The notes under the pieces: model-generated
The model's input: the letters and a program-made list of their open reading frames with translations, nothing else
Told to the model about the DNA's origin: nothing
Database searches by the model: none
Made by a program: the position numbers and the translations under genes
Shown: positions 31,685 through 42,440 of the stretch, piece after piece
Layout of the letters: every line of letters starts with the position of its first letter
Numbering within the stretch: the first letter of the stretch is position 1
Assembly (NCBI GenBank): GCA_024345305.1
Contig: BRON01000015.1
Location: forward strand, 1,178,001-1,242,000
DNA: 64,000 nucleotides
Direction: 5' to 3'
Origin: Mrakia gelida
Taxonomy: Eukaryota; Basidiomycota; Tremellomycetes; Cystofilobasidiales; Mrakiaceae

Positions 31685-33000
31685 ATGTTCTCTACCGCCT
31701 CAGTTTGCGGACCCCAACAGCCCGTCCAGACAGCAGTGGTCGTTCAAGCGGTTTCTTCACCCCAACCTTCCGAAGGATGGAACGGACGTGAAGCTGTCTC
31801 TGTGACTGCTGCAAAACTCGTGAGTTGGGGCGAGAACGTCTCTCGTGAGATCCCGCGAGGTGGTTGGTGCCTACAATTCTTGTCCATCGTTGATCCTGTT
31901 CGTCATTTGTTCATGCCTCTAACTTGCACTGATATTTCCTTCTTACCCTTTACCTCCTCTTTTCGCAACCAGATCGTCTCGCTGTTCTCCTGCCCAGAGA
32001 TCCATCCAGCAACGTTTCCATCTTCACATCAACCTCCTCTGGCCAACTTCATCGCTTACGCCCTCCACTGTACTCGTCTTCATAGCGTGGTCATCACGTC
32101 GGCCCTGCTCCTACTACTGAGGTTGAAGGCGAAGTTCCCAGCTGCTCGAGGCTCCAGTGGACATCGATTGTGAGTTTTCACGTGCCGACGGAAAGAGCCC
32201 CAGACCCCGCGGGATTATCTCTTTGAAGTCGTCCCGTACTCATCCCGTTCCCTCCCTTCTTTTACTTCCCCATATTTGACTTCCATGAAAAGATTCATCT
32301 CAGCGCTCATGATGGCTTCAAAAGTATTCTGTGATGTGAGTTACCTCCCCATTTTTGTCCTGCGGTCGGAGCTTGATCTTGAACCCTAACGTTTCTTTCC
32401 TGCGGATATTCTTTCTTGACAAGGATGCCTACTCAAACAAGTCCTGGTGTATCGTCGCTCAGCAGATGTTCGCTTTGAAGGAGGTGAATCAGATGGTGAG
32501 TTTTTCTTTCTTTCTTTCGTCAGCGGGTTCTTCGTCACTCAGATCGTCTCACCTGTTACGATCACCTATCGCATGCTCAGGAACGAGAGATGCTCGCTTA
32601 CCTCGAGTGGGACGTTGCGGTGTCCAATGAGGAGATTGAGGGTTTTGGCGTGAGTGTCTCGGCTCTTGAGGTTCGAACAAGGTTATGGAGGCGAAACGAG
32701 AACGATGACGCCTGGATTACAGGTCGTCTCCCTCTAAAAGATCGAGCTGACTTTGATTCAGGTTCTTTCTTGTGCTTTCAGGAGATTCTTCGAAACAAGT
32801 TTGGTCCAGAGCCTCCGGTAGCTTCAACGCCTTCCCTCCCTACTCTCGATGCGCAGAACCCCTCCATCCACAACGCTCGCTCGTCAGAGGCCAACGCTTA
32901 CCCTTCTCCTCCTTCCTCTCCCATGGCTTCCTCTACCTCGGTTTCCTCGTATTTGTATTCAAGCGACGGCGAAAAGGCGGAAGTGAAGAGGAGATGTTGA
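31685..33000 (+). CDS. PCL/Pho80-type cyclin
   Basis: Six exons: 31685-31819, 31973-32169, 32293-32335, 32424-32495, 32581-32649, 32782-33000, with phases matching, 244 residues. The cyclin box (about residues 55-145) reads PPLANFIAYALHCTRL, LLLLRLKAKFPAARG, FISALMMASKVFCD, DAYSNKSW and MEREMLAYLEWDVAV, a close match to the layout of Pcl-type cyclins, which activate Pho85-like CDKs. The C-terminal ~70 residues are Ser/Pro-rich and likely disordered. ATG 31685 opens the frame that continues into the cyclin box; exon 1 is the least certain part. It starts only ~190 bases beyond the end of copia-1 copy 3, so its promoter may be affected by that element. Confidence 0.75.
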
Positions 33001-34423
33001 GCGCGATGCAGTTACCTATCGACGAGATTGGCGTAGCAGAAGATTTGCGCCACAGTAACGGCAGGCTGGAGTGTTGATTATGTTGAGATGATGTTGATCC
33101 ATGCGCCGAGATGACTGTTCATATTTGCTTACCTCCCTTCGTTGGCTCCATGTTCCATCAAACGAGGCACAAGTCGGTCTTTCTCTTTTATATGACTTTC
33201 GGAAGGACTGAAAGCATCAGCAAGGTTCGAGTCATCGTTTCATGATCGGACCTGTTGCTCCCGAACAACGAACGAAAGAGGTCAAGTGCAAACTGAGCAA
33301 GAAGGAGGGCTGGGGCGGATCGAACTCGCCATGATTCCGAAAACGGGACCAAGAACTTTTTTACTTCCCGATCTAAGGTTTAGAGACGCCACACTAGGGT
33401 GTAAGGAGTATCGAAGCCGGGAAGTCGAGACCTAGCGTGAGGAGCAGAAGGAACGGAGCCAGTTTCGACCCGAAAGTCGATGCGACGGCCACCGCTCACC
33501 CGATAACAATTTTGGTATCACCGTGCGGATGTCACCGCTTGACAGCTCCGTGGCCTTGAAACGTTGTGTTCACTCGGATAGCGCTCGGTAGAAGGAGGGA
33601 AAGAGATGAAGAAAGAAGAAGTGTAGAGTACAACGATTACGCAGGTCTTGTGAGATGACTGGCTGGCGCAAGGGGAGAGAAGGCTGGTCTTTCCGTAATT
33701 TACCTTCCCTGACCTACACTTGCTTTGCCCCAAGTCCTACCCCCTCAAAGAACTCCCTTTCCCGCTTCCATCCCTTCTTTATCTTTTCTTCTTTCTTTCG
33801 CTCTTTCACTTTCGTCTTCGTTTCGTTTGTCGTTTCTCAGTCTCTCGCTTAGCTTAGATTGCTCTTCTTTCTTGCGTGCTGTTTCAGATCGTCCTTTAAT
33901 GAGTTCCCGGATTTTACGGTAAAGCGAACGGACTCAAATCGAAGTGCTGTATTTCGAGGACGCCTCGGCTCCACTGGCCTCACTTTGTTTGGAATCCGAA
34001 AGGAAGAGAGAAGGCCGCGTCAATGTCGGCCTTGTCTTGAGAACTTTCCCATTTCCGTCGCTCGAGTTCGACGCGTCGACTTTCGAAGATCAAACGGGAG
34101 AGACGGACAGAGACAACGATGCAACTTAGATCCCAGACGCTCTCAGTAGGTGGAGGAGGGTTTGCTAAGCAGTTCCTTCTGTTTTCCCCATACCACCCTC
34201 TTCCATACACCCCTTTCTTCTCCCAGTGGCCAGTGGGCTCAGGCTCACATACGCTCTCCACTAGACAACAAGCCAACGAAGAAGTCCAAGGAAGACAACG
34301 AGAGGAGATGATTCGCACGAGAAACCCACCTTCAGACACAGGCTTGAACAGGTCGCCGTTGTCAATCCCGGTCTGAACTCGCTCGTATCCTGACCCTGAG
34401 CGATGTCGTGGGCTGATTGATTC
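33001..34423. other. Region without a supported gene
   Basis: ORFs here are short and most resemble introns or leaders (pyrimidine-rich 33700-33850). A possible small exon runs around 33944-34129. No tRNA or repeat was recognised. Confidence 0.35.
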
Positions 34424-34613
34424 TGTTGAAACTTCCGGTCCTGGGAAGTTAGGTTGTGCAAGTTATTATTTCAACTTAATCTATGAAGATGAAAGTTCTC
34501 GAGCTCGAAACAAAGAGCGACGTGTAACTACGTGGAAGTGAAACGTGGAGGCGATGAAGAGTATTCAGCAGATATGAACAGTAATCTCGACGCATCTATC
34601 AACGTATTCAACA
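34424..34613 (-). repeat. Solo LTR of the copia-2 family
   Basis: 190 bp, TGTTGAAACTTCCGGTCC...ATTCAACA, matching the 201-bp LTR at 61911-62111 with substitutions and small deletions. Flanks GATTC and GGGAC do not match, so no target duplication remains. Confidence 0.85.
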
Positions 34614-35092
34614 GGGACGACGCGTCAATGTTCGACACCGATTGTGTACACGAGGTTGGGATTGAGCGATAGTCCGGTATCATACTTCAGGTACTGATCT
34701 CGAGGCACTCATTTTAATCTAGAGTTCCAGTGCAAGAAGAGCGAAAGGGCACAACAAGAAAGGAAAGAGATCAAAGACGGGACGCGTCTGACGAGTTGAT
34801 ACGTCTCGAAGGACGACTCGCTTCCGTCACTGAGACTTGAACCCAAGAAGAAGACGCGGGCGACTGAGAAGGAAGATCCGATGTTCTGGGCGCCGTGGAA
34901 GCTGACCGACGAGGCGAGACTAGGGCCATGAGAGGGTGGAGGAAAAAGAACGGAAGCAAGTGCTGCCTAAAAACAATCCCGTATCTTCCATAAGCTGAGA
35001 CGAAGGGGAAGTATCGTCTTCTCCTTCTCTAAGCGGAGAATGCAGACAGCAGCACGAACTCACGAGATCAAAACCGAGATCGTGTTGGAAGC

Positions 35093-35215
35093 TGGCGACT
35101 CGCAGAAAGGTATCACGTAGTAACTTAGTAACGCGTCTCGTTCGATACCCAGTCAGCAACCACCATTCGGAATCAGCTTTGCAAGCTACCTTTAGATCAC
35201 GTGACAAATTCCACA
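35093..35215 (+). repeat. Truncated copia-1 LTR relic, opposite orientation
   Basis: TGTTGGAAGCTGGCGACTCG...GATCACGTGACAAATTCCACA matches the first ~125 bases of the sense LTR with many substitutions. It still contains the GATCACGTGAC E-box. The end after the E-box, including the TATA box, is missing. Confidence 0.8.
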
Positions 35216-35368
35216 GGCAAGGTACCGCTTGCCAAAGAGGGAAAAAATAGGAACGGATGGGGAAACATTCAGCGTCATCTCGACGCGCCCGCTACCCCCA
35301 CCCCCGATCTTGCCTCCATCCCACCATTCCTCTGATCAGCTCATTCAACCACATATTCCCTCTCGCCC

Positions 35369-36097
35369 ATGTCCGCTTCATCTAAAGTCCCCGTGACAGC
35401 CGAATCAACAGGTTTCAAGCCTTCCTCACCCACTCCTCAGCTCTCTTCTTCTACCGGCTCATCCTCCAGCTCGTTCTCAGTCGCCCACCCTTCCACTCCC
35501 CCTGCAATACCTACTACTCCAGAATCACGCAACAAGCCATCATGTCCATCTCTTCCAACTCGAAGTGTTCTCCCGCACGTCCAACCTCTACCCGCTCCGG
35601 TCCGCTACAAAGGCAAGATCTACTCCCCACCAGTCAGTGTTTACGATGTCAACCGGGCGACGTCGGGCCCGTACAAGGACTTCCACTTTCCCAGTTCGAC
35701 AAACCTCCCTGGCAGATGGTAGAGCCTGGCGAGCATAGGTCTGCGTTTGAGACACTGGTGGAGAGGCAGAGCGAAGAGAGATAACCTCAAGGTTGTCACA
35801 AGACAACGAAGACGGAGCGACCCTGCCAAAGAGCAGGGAAGGAAGGAAAATGATCGTCGGCGGGAGAGGGGTCACGAAAGGACGAACAGGGGTACAAACA
35901 GGGAAGGGAGGGGAGAGGGATGGATAGGCTGGGCTTTGGGGATGGGAAACGAGATGAGGAAGCAGGGGACAGGGAGCGGTTCCGGGAAGGTGGAGTTGGG
36001 TCTCGGAGAGGTTGGTGGACGACGGTTTGAAGAGAAACTAAAGACCTGGGTTAGGGAAGGATCAGCATTGGAGAGGCGCGAGACGTATGGACGGTGA
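35369..36097 (+). pseudogene. Low-complexity basic protein gene with one in-frame stop
   Basis: ATG 35369 opens a Ser/Pro-rich frame (117 codons) containing RYKGKIYSPPVSVYDVNRA and ending LPGRW before TAG at 35720-35722. The same frame then stays open to 36097 with a strongly basic, Arg/Glu/Gly-rich sequence. Without the stop it would code about 242 residues. No domain recognised. It may be a pseudogene, a consensus error, or two separate short ORFs. Confidence 0.4.
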
Positions 36098-36694
36098 GGA
36101 GGTCATGAGTAGCCTGCTTCGTGCTCGCCTGTCGCTTCGGGACTCCTGTCGCTGTCGCTTTCATTCTATGTTTCCTTACTCGTCCTTGTTACTTTTCTTT
36201 ATCGCTAGCACTTACGAGCCGCTATGCCGGGAGACACTCCTCCAGATGATGCCTCGTTTCTGCTACCGCATGGTACATCCGTTTACATGTACTGACGACC
36301 GTCTTCGTGCAGCGCTCACCTCACAAGAGAGGGGGATTCGAGGAGTTGTAAAACTCCAGGGATGAAGTAGTGAGTACGGTCACTAAGAGCTACTGTACGA
36401 AACCAATGACTAGATGACCTCGGGATAACACTTGAAGAGGATAAGGGGAGTAAGAACTTGGTACGAGGAGTAAATAATTGTGAGGCATGACGAACAGAGC
36501 ACGACGCGAAGTGGTGCGATCTCGTCAGCGCCCCTTTATGCACCTCAAACCACACAGCTCGCTATTCTCCACCTCATCCCTCGACTGGTCCTGTTGACAC
36601 ACCCTCACACCTCTTCTCCACTCTCGACTTCCGCCGCCTCCTTCTGCTGACAGAAGCAACATTTTTCATTTAGCAAGGTATAGGAACTTTGCCC

Positions 36695-37762
36695 TCAACC
36701 GTTCCAACTCACTTTTTTTCCCTCGTGCTGGTTGACAACTTCGAACCGAAGCAGACCCTCCCTCCTCTTCCGCTTCATAGGAGACATCCCTTCGTCATCC
36801 CATACCCGATGGCAATGCGCAAGTACGTGGGATTGTTGCTCCTGATTGTAGACGCGAAGCACGATCTGCTCGAAGTTTGACATCAATCAGCGAAAGCGAG
36901 AACGAAGGAGCGGTAAGACAGACTGCCGAGCTTCGACTTACCTCTTTCACGCAAGGGGTTTCCAGCAGCGACAACGCTCGTCCATCCGCCGCCATCCAGA
37001 CAAGATCATCCAAAAGCTCATCGTCGTATAACCAGGCCTCATCCCCGGCATCGTCACTGAAAGTGTACAGGATGGTCAACGACCCCACCGCCAGATCCGC
37101 GAGGAAGGGAGCGAGATTCCCTTTGAAGGCTCGAGATCCCTTGAACGTGAGGGATTTGAGGCGATTCCAGTTCACCGGGAACAAAGCAACCCCTGGAGCA
37201 GTGTCGACTGGCCATATGCCGGAGATCGAGAACACAACGTGCTCAGGGTCGAAAAGGTTGAGAAGGGACGTGGAGATGGCGTCCGTCCCACCGTCGATGC
37301 CGTTCTCGCCGAAGGAGACCGAAAGATTGTCGAGATGAAGGGGAGTGACGGACCGGTTAGGGAGGAAAAGGGTGTTCCAATCTGGATCTCCGCCTTGTTC
37401 GTGGGTGAGGTTGATGAAGGTGAGGGATCGTGTGCGATGGAGGGATAGGAGAGGGTCCAAGGACGGAGAGAAGGGTTTGTGCTGGAACAAAGGTAAGAAT
37501 GTACCGAGGTTCAGAAAGACTTCCAGGAGCATTGATTGCCAAAGCGAAAGTCGACAGTACCTTGACGGAGAAAAGCCGGTCTAGCTGGGAGAAGCCATTG
37601 ATGGTCATGTCCAGATAAAGGTACGGAGAAGCGAGCTCGAGGAGGGCCAGTGAGCTTTGAGCGCTTCGTCCGAGGGTTTGAGGGTCGCAAAAGGATAAGA
37701 TGTTGTCCTTGATCTCGAGCGGGGTGGAAAGAAAAGGTTGATGGTGGGAGACGTGGGCTCAT
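36695..37762 (-). pseudogene. F-box-like gene, copy B, frameshifted in exon 1
   Basis: Same three-exon structure as the gene at 468-1537: 37561-37762, 36942-37481 and 36695-36865, with conserved splice sites. Exon 1 is 202 nt against 201 in copy A: GTCGAGACG in A is GTGGGAGACG here (plus strand near 37744-37753), shifting the frame at codon 5-6 before the F-box. Exon 2 lacks two codons (NLAPFLAD for NLAVCPFLAD). Apart from exon 1 the reading frames are intact, so loss is recent, or a downstream start is used that would skip the F-box. Confidence 0.7.
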
Positions 37763-38339
37763 CTTGCTAGCGAGTTCGAAGCTGGATGGTGGTTGGAGCT
37801 CAGTCGTGCTCGGAGCGTCCTCGGATGGCCTTTCCTCTTTCCATCGTCAAACGATCGAGATCAGTCGACATCTAGGGTCTAAGAAGATTAAGTCAGGAGA
37901 CCGGGCTAGGAATCACGCTAGAACCGAGCTGATATCTGGTTACCACCTTGATCATAATGACCCCCCGGAAAAAACGACTCTGCTACCGGTCCACAGGTAG
38001 CGGATGAGACGATGGACGAAGGGTCACTTTTAAGTGCATTCGCATTCCAAGGTGAGGTCTGGTCAAACAAAACACGGTCAAACAAAACACGTAAGAAGGC
38101 TGCAACCCCATCGATAGCGAATCTACCTCTATTAGAAAAGCGTATCATTTTCGTGATGAGGGCAGGTGAGTCAGTCGCCACCACACGTCACGGTATGCTC
38201 ATCATCTAGTCATCCATCGTTCCCTCTCATAGCTCACCCAGATCTTGCTTCGTTCGGGAGACGAAAAGTGTGATCTGAGCACATGTACACCAATCGACGT
38301 CTCTGAAGCGGTTCGATCGTCAAGAAGAAGGGTCAAAGG

Positions 38340-38566
38340 TGTTGTTGGGTCGTCCACTTGAGCTTAGGGATGTCTGCAGGATGTGGTTTCAAGCTTGTTG
38401 TATAAAGCTAGCTACTCGAAAGGTTTATATACTATGGAAATGGTCACGTGATCTGAAGGTAGCTTACAAAGCTGTTTACGAAGAATGGTTACTACCAAGG
38501 GGACTGAACGAGACGCGTTACTAAGCTACTACGTAAGATCTCTCTGCGAGTCGCCACCTTCCAACA
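38340..38566 (-). repeat. Solo LTR of copia-1 with AAAGG duplication
   Basis: 227 bp, flanked by AAAGG at 38335-38339 and 38567-38571. It occupies the position where the duplicated segment at 1-7220 holds copia-1 copy 1. It differs from copy 1 LTRs at about five positions and instead shares TACCAAGG, CTACTACG and GATCTCTC with 26648-26874. Confidence 0.93.
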
Positions 38567-38599
38567 AAAGGAGGGTTAGGGCTGCAAAGAACGCACCTT

Positions 38600-39529
38600 G
38601 ATCCCGTCGTTTAGTCCTGCAACCTCAACGATAGATGAGAAAGGACAGAACTGCGAACCTGATGAGGACAGATAGGGCCTTCATTCCAGAGTAACTGGGA
38701 GGAGGAGAGGAAAAAGAAGGTCAGCTCGATTTTCCTGCAGAGCTCCAGCTTTTGTTTCCAGACTCACCGCCATCCTCGCTGACCATCGAGAAACGACAGG
38801 CGAAGAGGCAAGATCTGTTAGGCCCATATTCCACTCTCAAACTTGAAGAATATGTGTCCTTTTTCTGACCACTGCTCACAACATCCGTCTCACAGGTCTG
38901 GGAGAAACGGGACACAAAGAACGCGAACACGTCGTGGCGATCGATCATGCCTCAAGAGGATGGCCTCGCGATAAGAGATGAACTGTAGGAGGGGAGGCAA
39001 GAGAGAACTCACGAGAGCGAAAGAAAGGAAGAAAGCCGAGATCAAACCACGAGCAAGCGACGACGCGTCTCTCCTCTCTCCCGGCCGCAGCTTGGACGAG
39101 CGACTCGGACGTCGAGAGTAGCGACCCGTTCTTGGTAGAAGTTTCGAGGGCGGGTTCGGTGAGAGGGTACGGGACAAGGAGGAGGTCGAGGATGAGGATG
39201 GAAAGGAGATGGAAAGTGCGAGGTGGGTGAGGTTGGGTCGCGGTGATCATGGGAGGAAGGAGGAGAGTGATAGTAGGTTTTGAGTTTGGTTTGGGGAGCT
39301 TGGACGGAACTTGCAGTTGCTCGTGGCCATCGAGAATGCATTGGTGAGTATCTTTCGAGAGCTTCAATGTAGTCGACGGCCCACTTGGCGCAGATTCGTC
39401 CAGAGGGAGGGCCTCTTCGACAATACAGACCCAGTCACAATGACGGACCAAGACCCAGAAACGGGCCACTCCGACTTCTACCCCCTCATTGTCGACCAGC
39501 AAACGCGGAGGATGTCGAAAGTCCCCCAT
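38600..39529 (-). CDS. Putative gene related to the small gene at 6976-7227
   Basis: Minus strand. RFSMVSEDG at a GTGAGT donor near 38767 matches RFLMVSKDG at the same place in the first copy, with a conserved intron (GCTGAC branch site). After the intron the frame closes almost at once, unlike copy A. Upstream, 38945-39529 is open and includes a hydrophobic stretch (TFHLLSILILDLLLVPY) that may be a signal or membrane segment. Exon joins are not resolved and the gene may be decaying. Confidence 0.25.
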
Positions 39530-39889
39530 TGTCGAAGGGTCCTCGTCATCGTTCCTCTTTTATGCCATCCTGACCTCCCAAAGAAGGGGGAGGGAAGAGT
39601 GAAGGGGAAGCGGCTGTGAGAGGTTGGGATGGTCACTGTTAGGGAGGCCGCTCGGGAAGACTTCACTTCCCAGGTCTCCCTTCAACCCGCTCTTCACACC
39701 ATCACGCGTCCTCCCATCCTCATCACGCCAGCTACATTAATCACCCTCCTCCTCCTCCTCCCCCTCCCGCGTGACATATCTGGAGTCTCTACTTTCTACC
39801 TTTGGGAAACGCAATATGTGGGACTTGTGATGGAGAAAACGGGTAGTAGGTGAGATTGAAGGGCAGGAAAAAGACAGCCTGTCGTTTCG

Positions 39890-39985
39890 CGTCGATTTGA
39901 TGGGCTGTCTGTCTTCAGGATGTTCCAAGCGTCCTTCGCGTTGCGCACGCTGAGGAGGAGGTTCGAATTACCGGTCAATACCCCC
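39890..39985 (-). repeat. Scrap of a copia gag gene
   Basis: Minus-strand translation includes RNAKDAWNILKTD, close to ANAKDAWDILKTA in the gag of the copia-2 element (near 61560-61600) and more distant from copia-1 (KHAKEAWDLLRKT). About 30 codons remain, directly beside the truncated copia-1 copy. Confidence 0.6.
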
Positions 39986-39989
39986 AGTT

Positions 39990-41224
39990 CAAAGTAACTT
40001 ACAAGGCTGTTGGTCACTAAGGAGTGTTACTGACACGGGGACTGAACGAGACGCGTTACTAACTACTACGTAAGACCTCTCTGCGAGTCGCCACCTTCCA
40101 ACACTCCCACTCGACGGGCTGAGAGTCCTTCCTTTATTTCCTCCCCTCTGCGGGTTTCCATCCATGTCTCCGCTGGTCTTCTGATCCACGCGCGTGGCTT
40201 CCTTCTGGATGTTGAGCGATTTCTTGAACCGTTCGAGCTTTTCGACTCCGAGAGCCTTGGTGAGAATATCTGCCTGCATGTCCTCGGTGGGACAGTAGGT
40301 GAGCTTGATGAATCCTCTCTGTTGGGCCTCTCGTCCGTATTTGTACGCGACGTCGATGTGCTTGGTCTTCTCCGAGTGAGTACCGTTCTTGGTTGTTTCG
40401 ATGGCTCCTTGGTTGTCTACGTTTACTGGGATCGATCCGGTGTCGTATCCGAGTTCAGCGAGGATCTTGGCGACCCACCTAAGGCTCCGGCATCCTGCGG
40501 AGAGAGCGATGTACTCTGCTTCAAGAGAAGAGAGACTGATTGCCTTTTGGCGTCGACTTGCCCAGATGACTGTGGATCCAAATACCTTGACGACGAATCC
40601 TGTTGTTGATCGTCTTGATTCCGTGTCTCCGGCGTAGTCGGAGTCGGTCCATAGTTCTGCGATTGGAGCGTCCGAGTGTCCTCCAAGTTGAAGCGACGTG
40701 TCTGCTGATCCTTGTAGGTATCGCATGACCTTCTTGACTGCTCCCCAGTGAACCCTTCTTGGGTCCGAGCTGAATCGGCTGAGAACTCCGACGGCGAAGG
40801 CGATGTCCGGTCGGGTGCAGACTTGGAGGTACATCAACGATCCCACCGCTTCGAGGTAGGGTACTCCGTCCAGCTTCTCTGATCCCGAATCCTCCGATTG
40901 GACCGACTGTTGCCTAAAGTCGTCCATCGGAACCTTGTTTGGTTTAGCGCCGACCATGTTGAATCGTTCGAGGACCGTTTGAACGTATCGTTTCTGGCTG
41001 AGGTCCATTGTCCCCGCCTTGCGGTCCCTCGTAACGTCGATTCCGAGGATGGTTCCTGGGTTGAGGTCTCCTCTGTCGTCGATCTTGAATTCCTTCTGGA
41101 TCTCCGTCATGACCCACTCCAAATCCTCCTTGTCTCCTGCGGCGACGAAGTCGTCAACGTACTGGACCAGCATGATCCGTCGTCCCTTCCTATGCCCTAT
41201 GTAGATGCAAGGGTCCGCTTCGAA
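39990..41224 (-). mobile_element. Doubly truncated copia-1 copy 4
   Basis: Retains about half of the 3' LTR (39990-40103) and the C-terminal third of pol from EADPCIYIGHRKGRR, including YVDD and all of RNase H, to the normal stop. The 5' end breaks at CGCTTCGA (41218-41224) inside reverse transcriptase. The LTR half is more diverged than in copies 1-3, but the coding part is nearly identical to them (one visible change, RQQSVQ for RQLSVQ). No target duplication. Confidence 0.9.
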
Positions 41225-41269
41225 GGAACCCAATCATCGATATCGCGAGTTTTTTCCTCACAGCGTCGC

Positions 41270-42440
41270 GTCCAAAGGACTGACTCGTTTCTCGCTCTTC
41301 TTTGCTCCTTTGGTACCACATCAACGACTACCACGGAACTCTCGCTCCTCTCCATCTCGTACCCAAGGTCTTCCCTACCTGTCTCTCTCTTCACAACGCC
41401 GAGTTCCGAGGTCTCTGGCCCCTGAGGTGAGTTTGCTGGACGTCTCTTCAGCCGACCTTCAGTCCCTGATGTCGCTTTTCTTTCGTTCGTCGCCATGAAA
41501 AAGGAACAAGGACGAGTTGAACGAAGTGTGCGCTGCCTTTAATCCGCCCAGGGAGGTCACGACGAGATATTGCAGTACGGAAATACATACAACCTCCTAC
41601 ATGCTGGAGCTTGTGAGTCCGACTGTCTCTTTTCTTCCTACTCTTCCTCCAGCTCTCGCTGATCTCGCCCTCTTCAGCCTTCATCGCCGCTCATCAGAAG
41701 TCTGTCGGAGCTGCCGGAGTCTCGGTCAAGTACGAAAAGCGATCTTGGGCTCGATACCCTGCTCTTTGGATCTTGAAGCAGATTGATTCGTTGCCGAACT
41801 CAGGTTCGTCGATCCCTCGATGCAGTTCATCCTTTCGAAACTCGTCGCTCACCTCCTCCCTCCTTTCGCTTTTGCTCAGATTCCGAAGACATCGAAGCTC
41901 TCGACAAGCAGGTCACAGACGTCAAGAACATCAAGGCCGACGCTGCCGCTGAAGCAACGTTCGTCGCGTCCTCCATCGAGGACTTGCCCTCAACCTCGCG
42001 AGCTGATCCTCTGTTCGCGTCCTCCCTCCTTACTCTTCAGACGACCTGCTTTCAAGAGAAAAGCTCAGGAGTGGGCCAACATCGAGCTCGATCCCAAAGC
42101 ACAGCTTTTCGTCTTCGTCGGTCGATGGGTTCATTTCCCTTTCTTGATCTGTCTCCACGACCCACACCTCTTGAGCTGACCTCCTCTCACTTCGACCTCA
42201 CAGAGTAAGCAAAAGGGAGGCGACATTATCGCAGATGTCTTCACGGCTCTGTAGGTATACTTTTTGTGTACTTTTCCACCTTCTCGCCTCAGACTGACCA
42301 CCCGCTGGTTTCCAAACAGCCTCGAGAAAAACAAGACTATCCAACTCATCGCCGTCGGACCCGTCATCAATCTCTACGGACATTTCGCCTCGGAGAAACT
42401 CAGCACGCTCATCTTGTATCTATCCAACCAAATCCAGCTC
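41270..42440 (+). pseudogene. AGS1: Alpha-1,3-glucan synthase fragment (glycosyltransferase part)
   Basis: Plus-strand exons code [17 protein letters not shown] and [14 protein letters not shown], then DELNEVCAAFN, LQYGNTYNLLHAGA, AAHQKSVGAAGVSVKYEKRS, DIEALDKQVTDV and AQLFVFVGRW joined to SKQKGGDIIADVF and TIQLIAVGPVINLYGHF. This order is that of the GT5-like domain of fungal alpha-1,3-glucan synthases, large membrane enzymes that polymerise glucose from UDP-glucose for the cell wall. Only ~350 of the expected ~2400 residues are present. A one-base loss near 41570 separates AAFNPPREVTTR from LQYGNTY. The 5' side is cut by copia-1 copy 4, and similarity fades after 42440. Introns with GTGAG, GTTCGT and GTTCAT donors are recognisable. 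Confidence 0.8.

Larger units (their letters stand above)
36236..38830. repeat. Segmental duplication of window bases 1 to ~7220
   Basis: Base 36236 aligns with base 1 (ACTCCTCCAGATGATGCC) and similarity continues, in the same orientation, through the F-box gene, up to the AAAGG-flanked LTR site, and then from 38567 in parallel with 6961 to about 38825/7220. Exons are roughly 97% alike by eye, non-coding parts less so. The other limit lies outside the window on the left. The only large difference is a solo LTR here against a full element there. Confidence 0.9.

Noticed and set aside
33200..33500. Possible tRNA (TTCGA-like motifs)
   Set aside because: GGTTCGAGTC and GGATCGAACTC occur, but no acceptor stem, D-arm or anticodon arm could be formed around them.
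12280..33990. Shared small module NRSA-LRGN-like at 12290, 14860 and 33940
   Set aside because: The similarity is confined to a few codons, in different frames of the likely coding sequence, and is best explained by chance.
34419..34618. Target duplication around the copia-2 solo LTR
   Set aside because: GATTC and GGGAC do not match; shifting the borders by one or two bases does not help.
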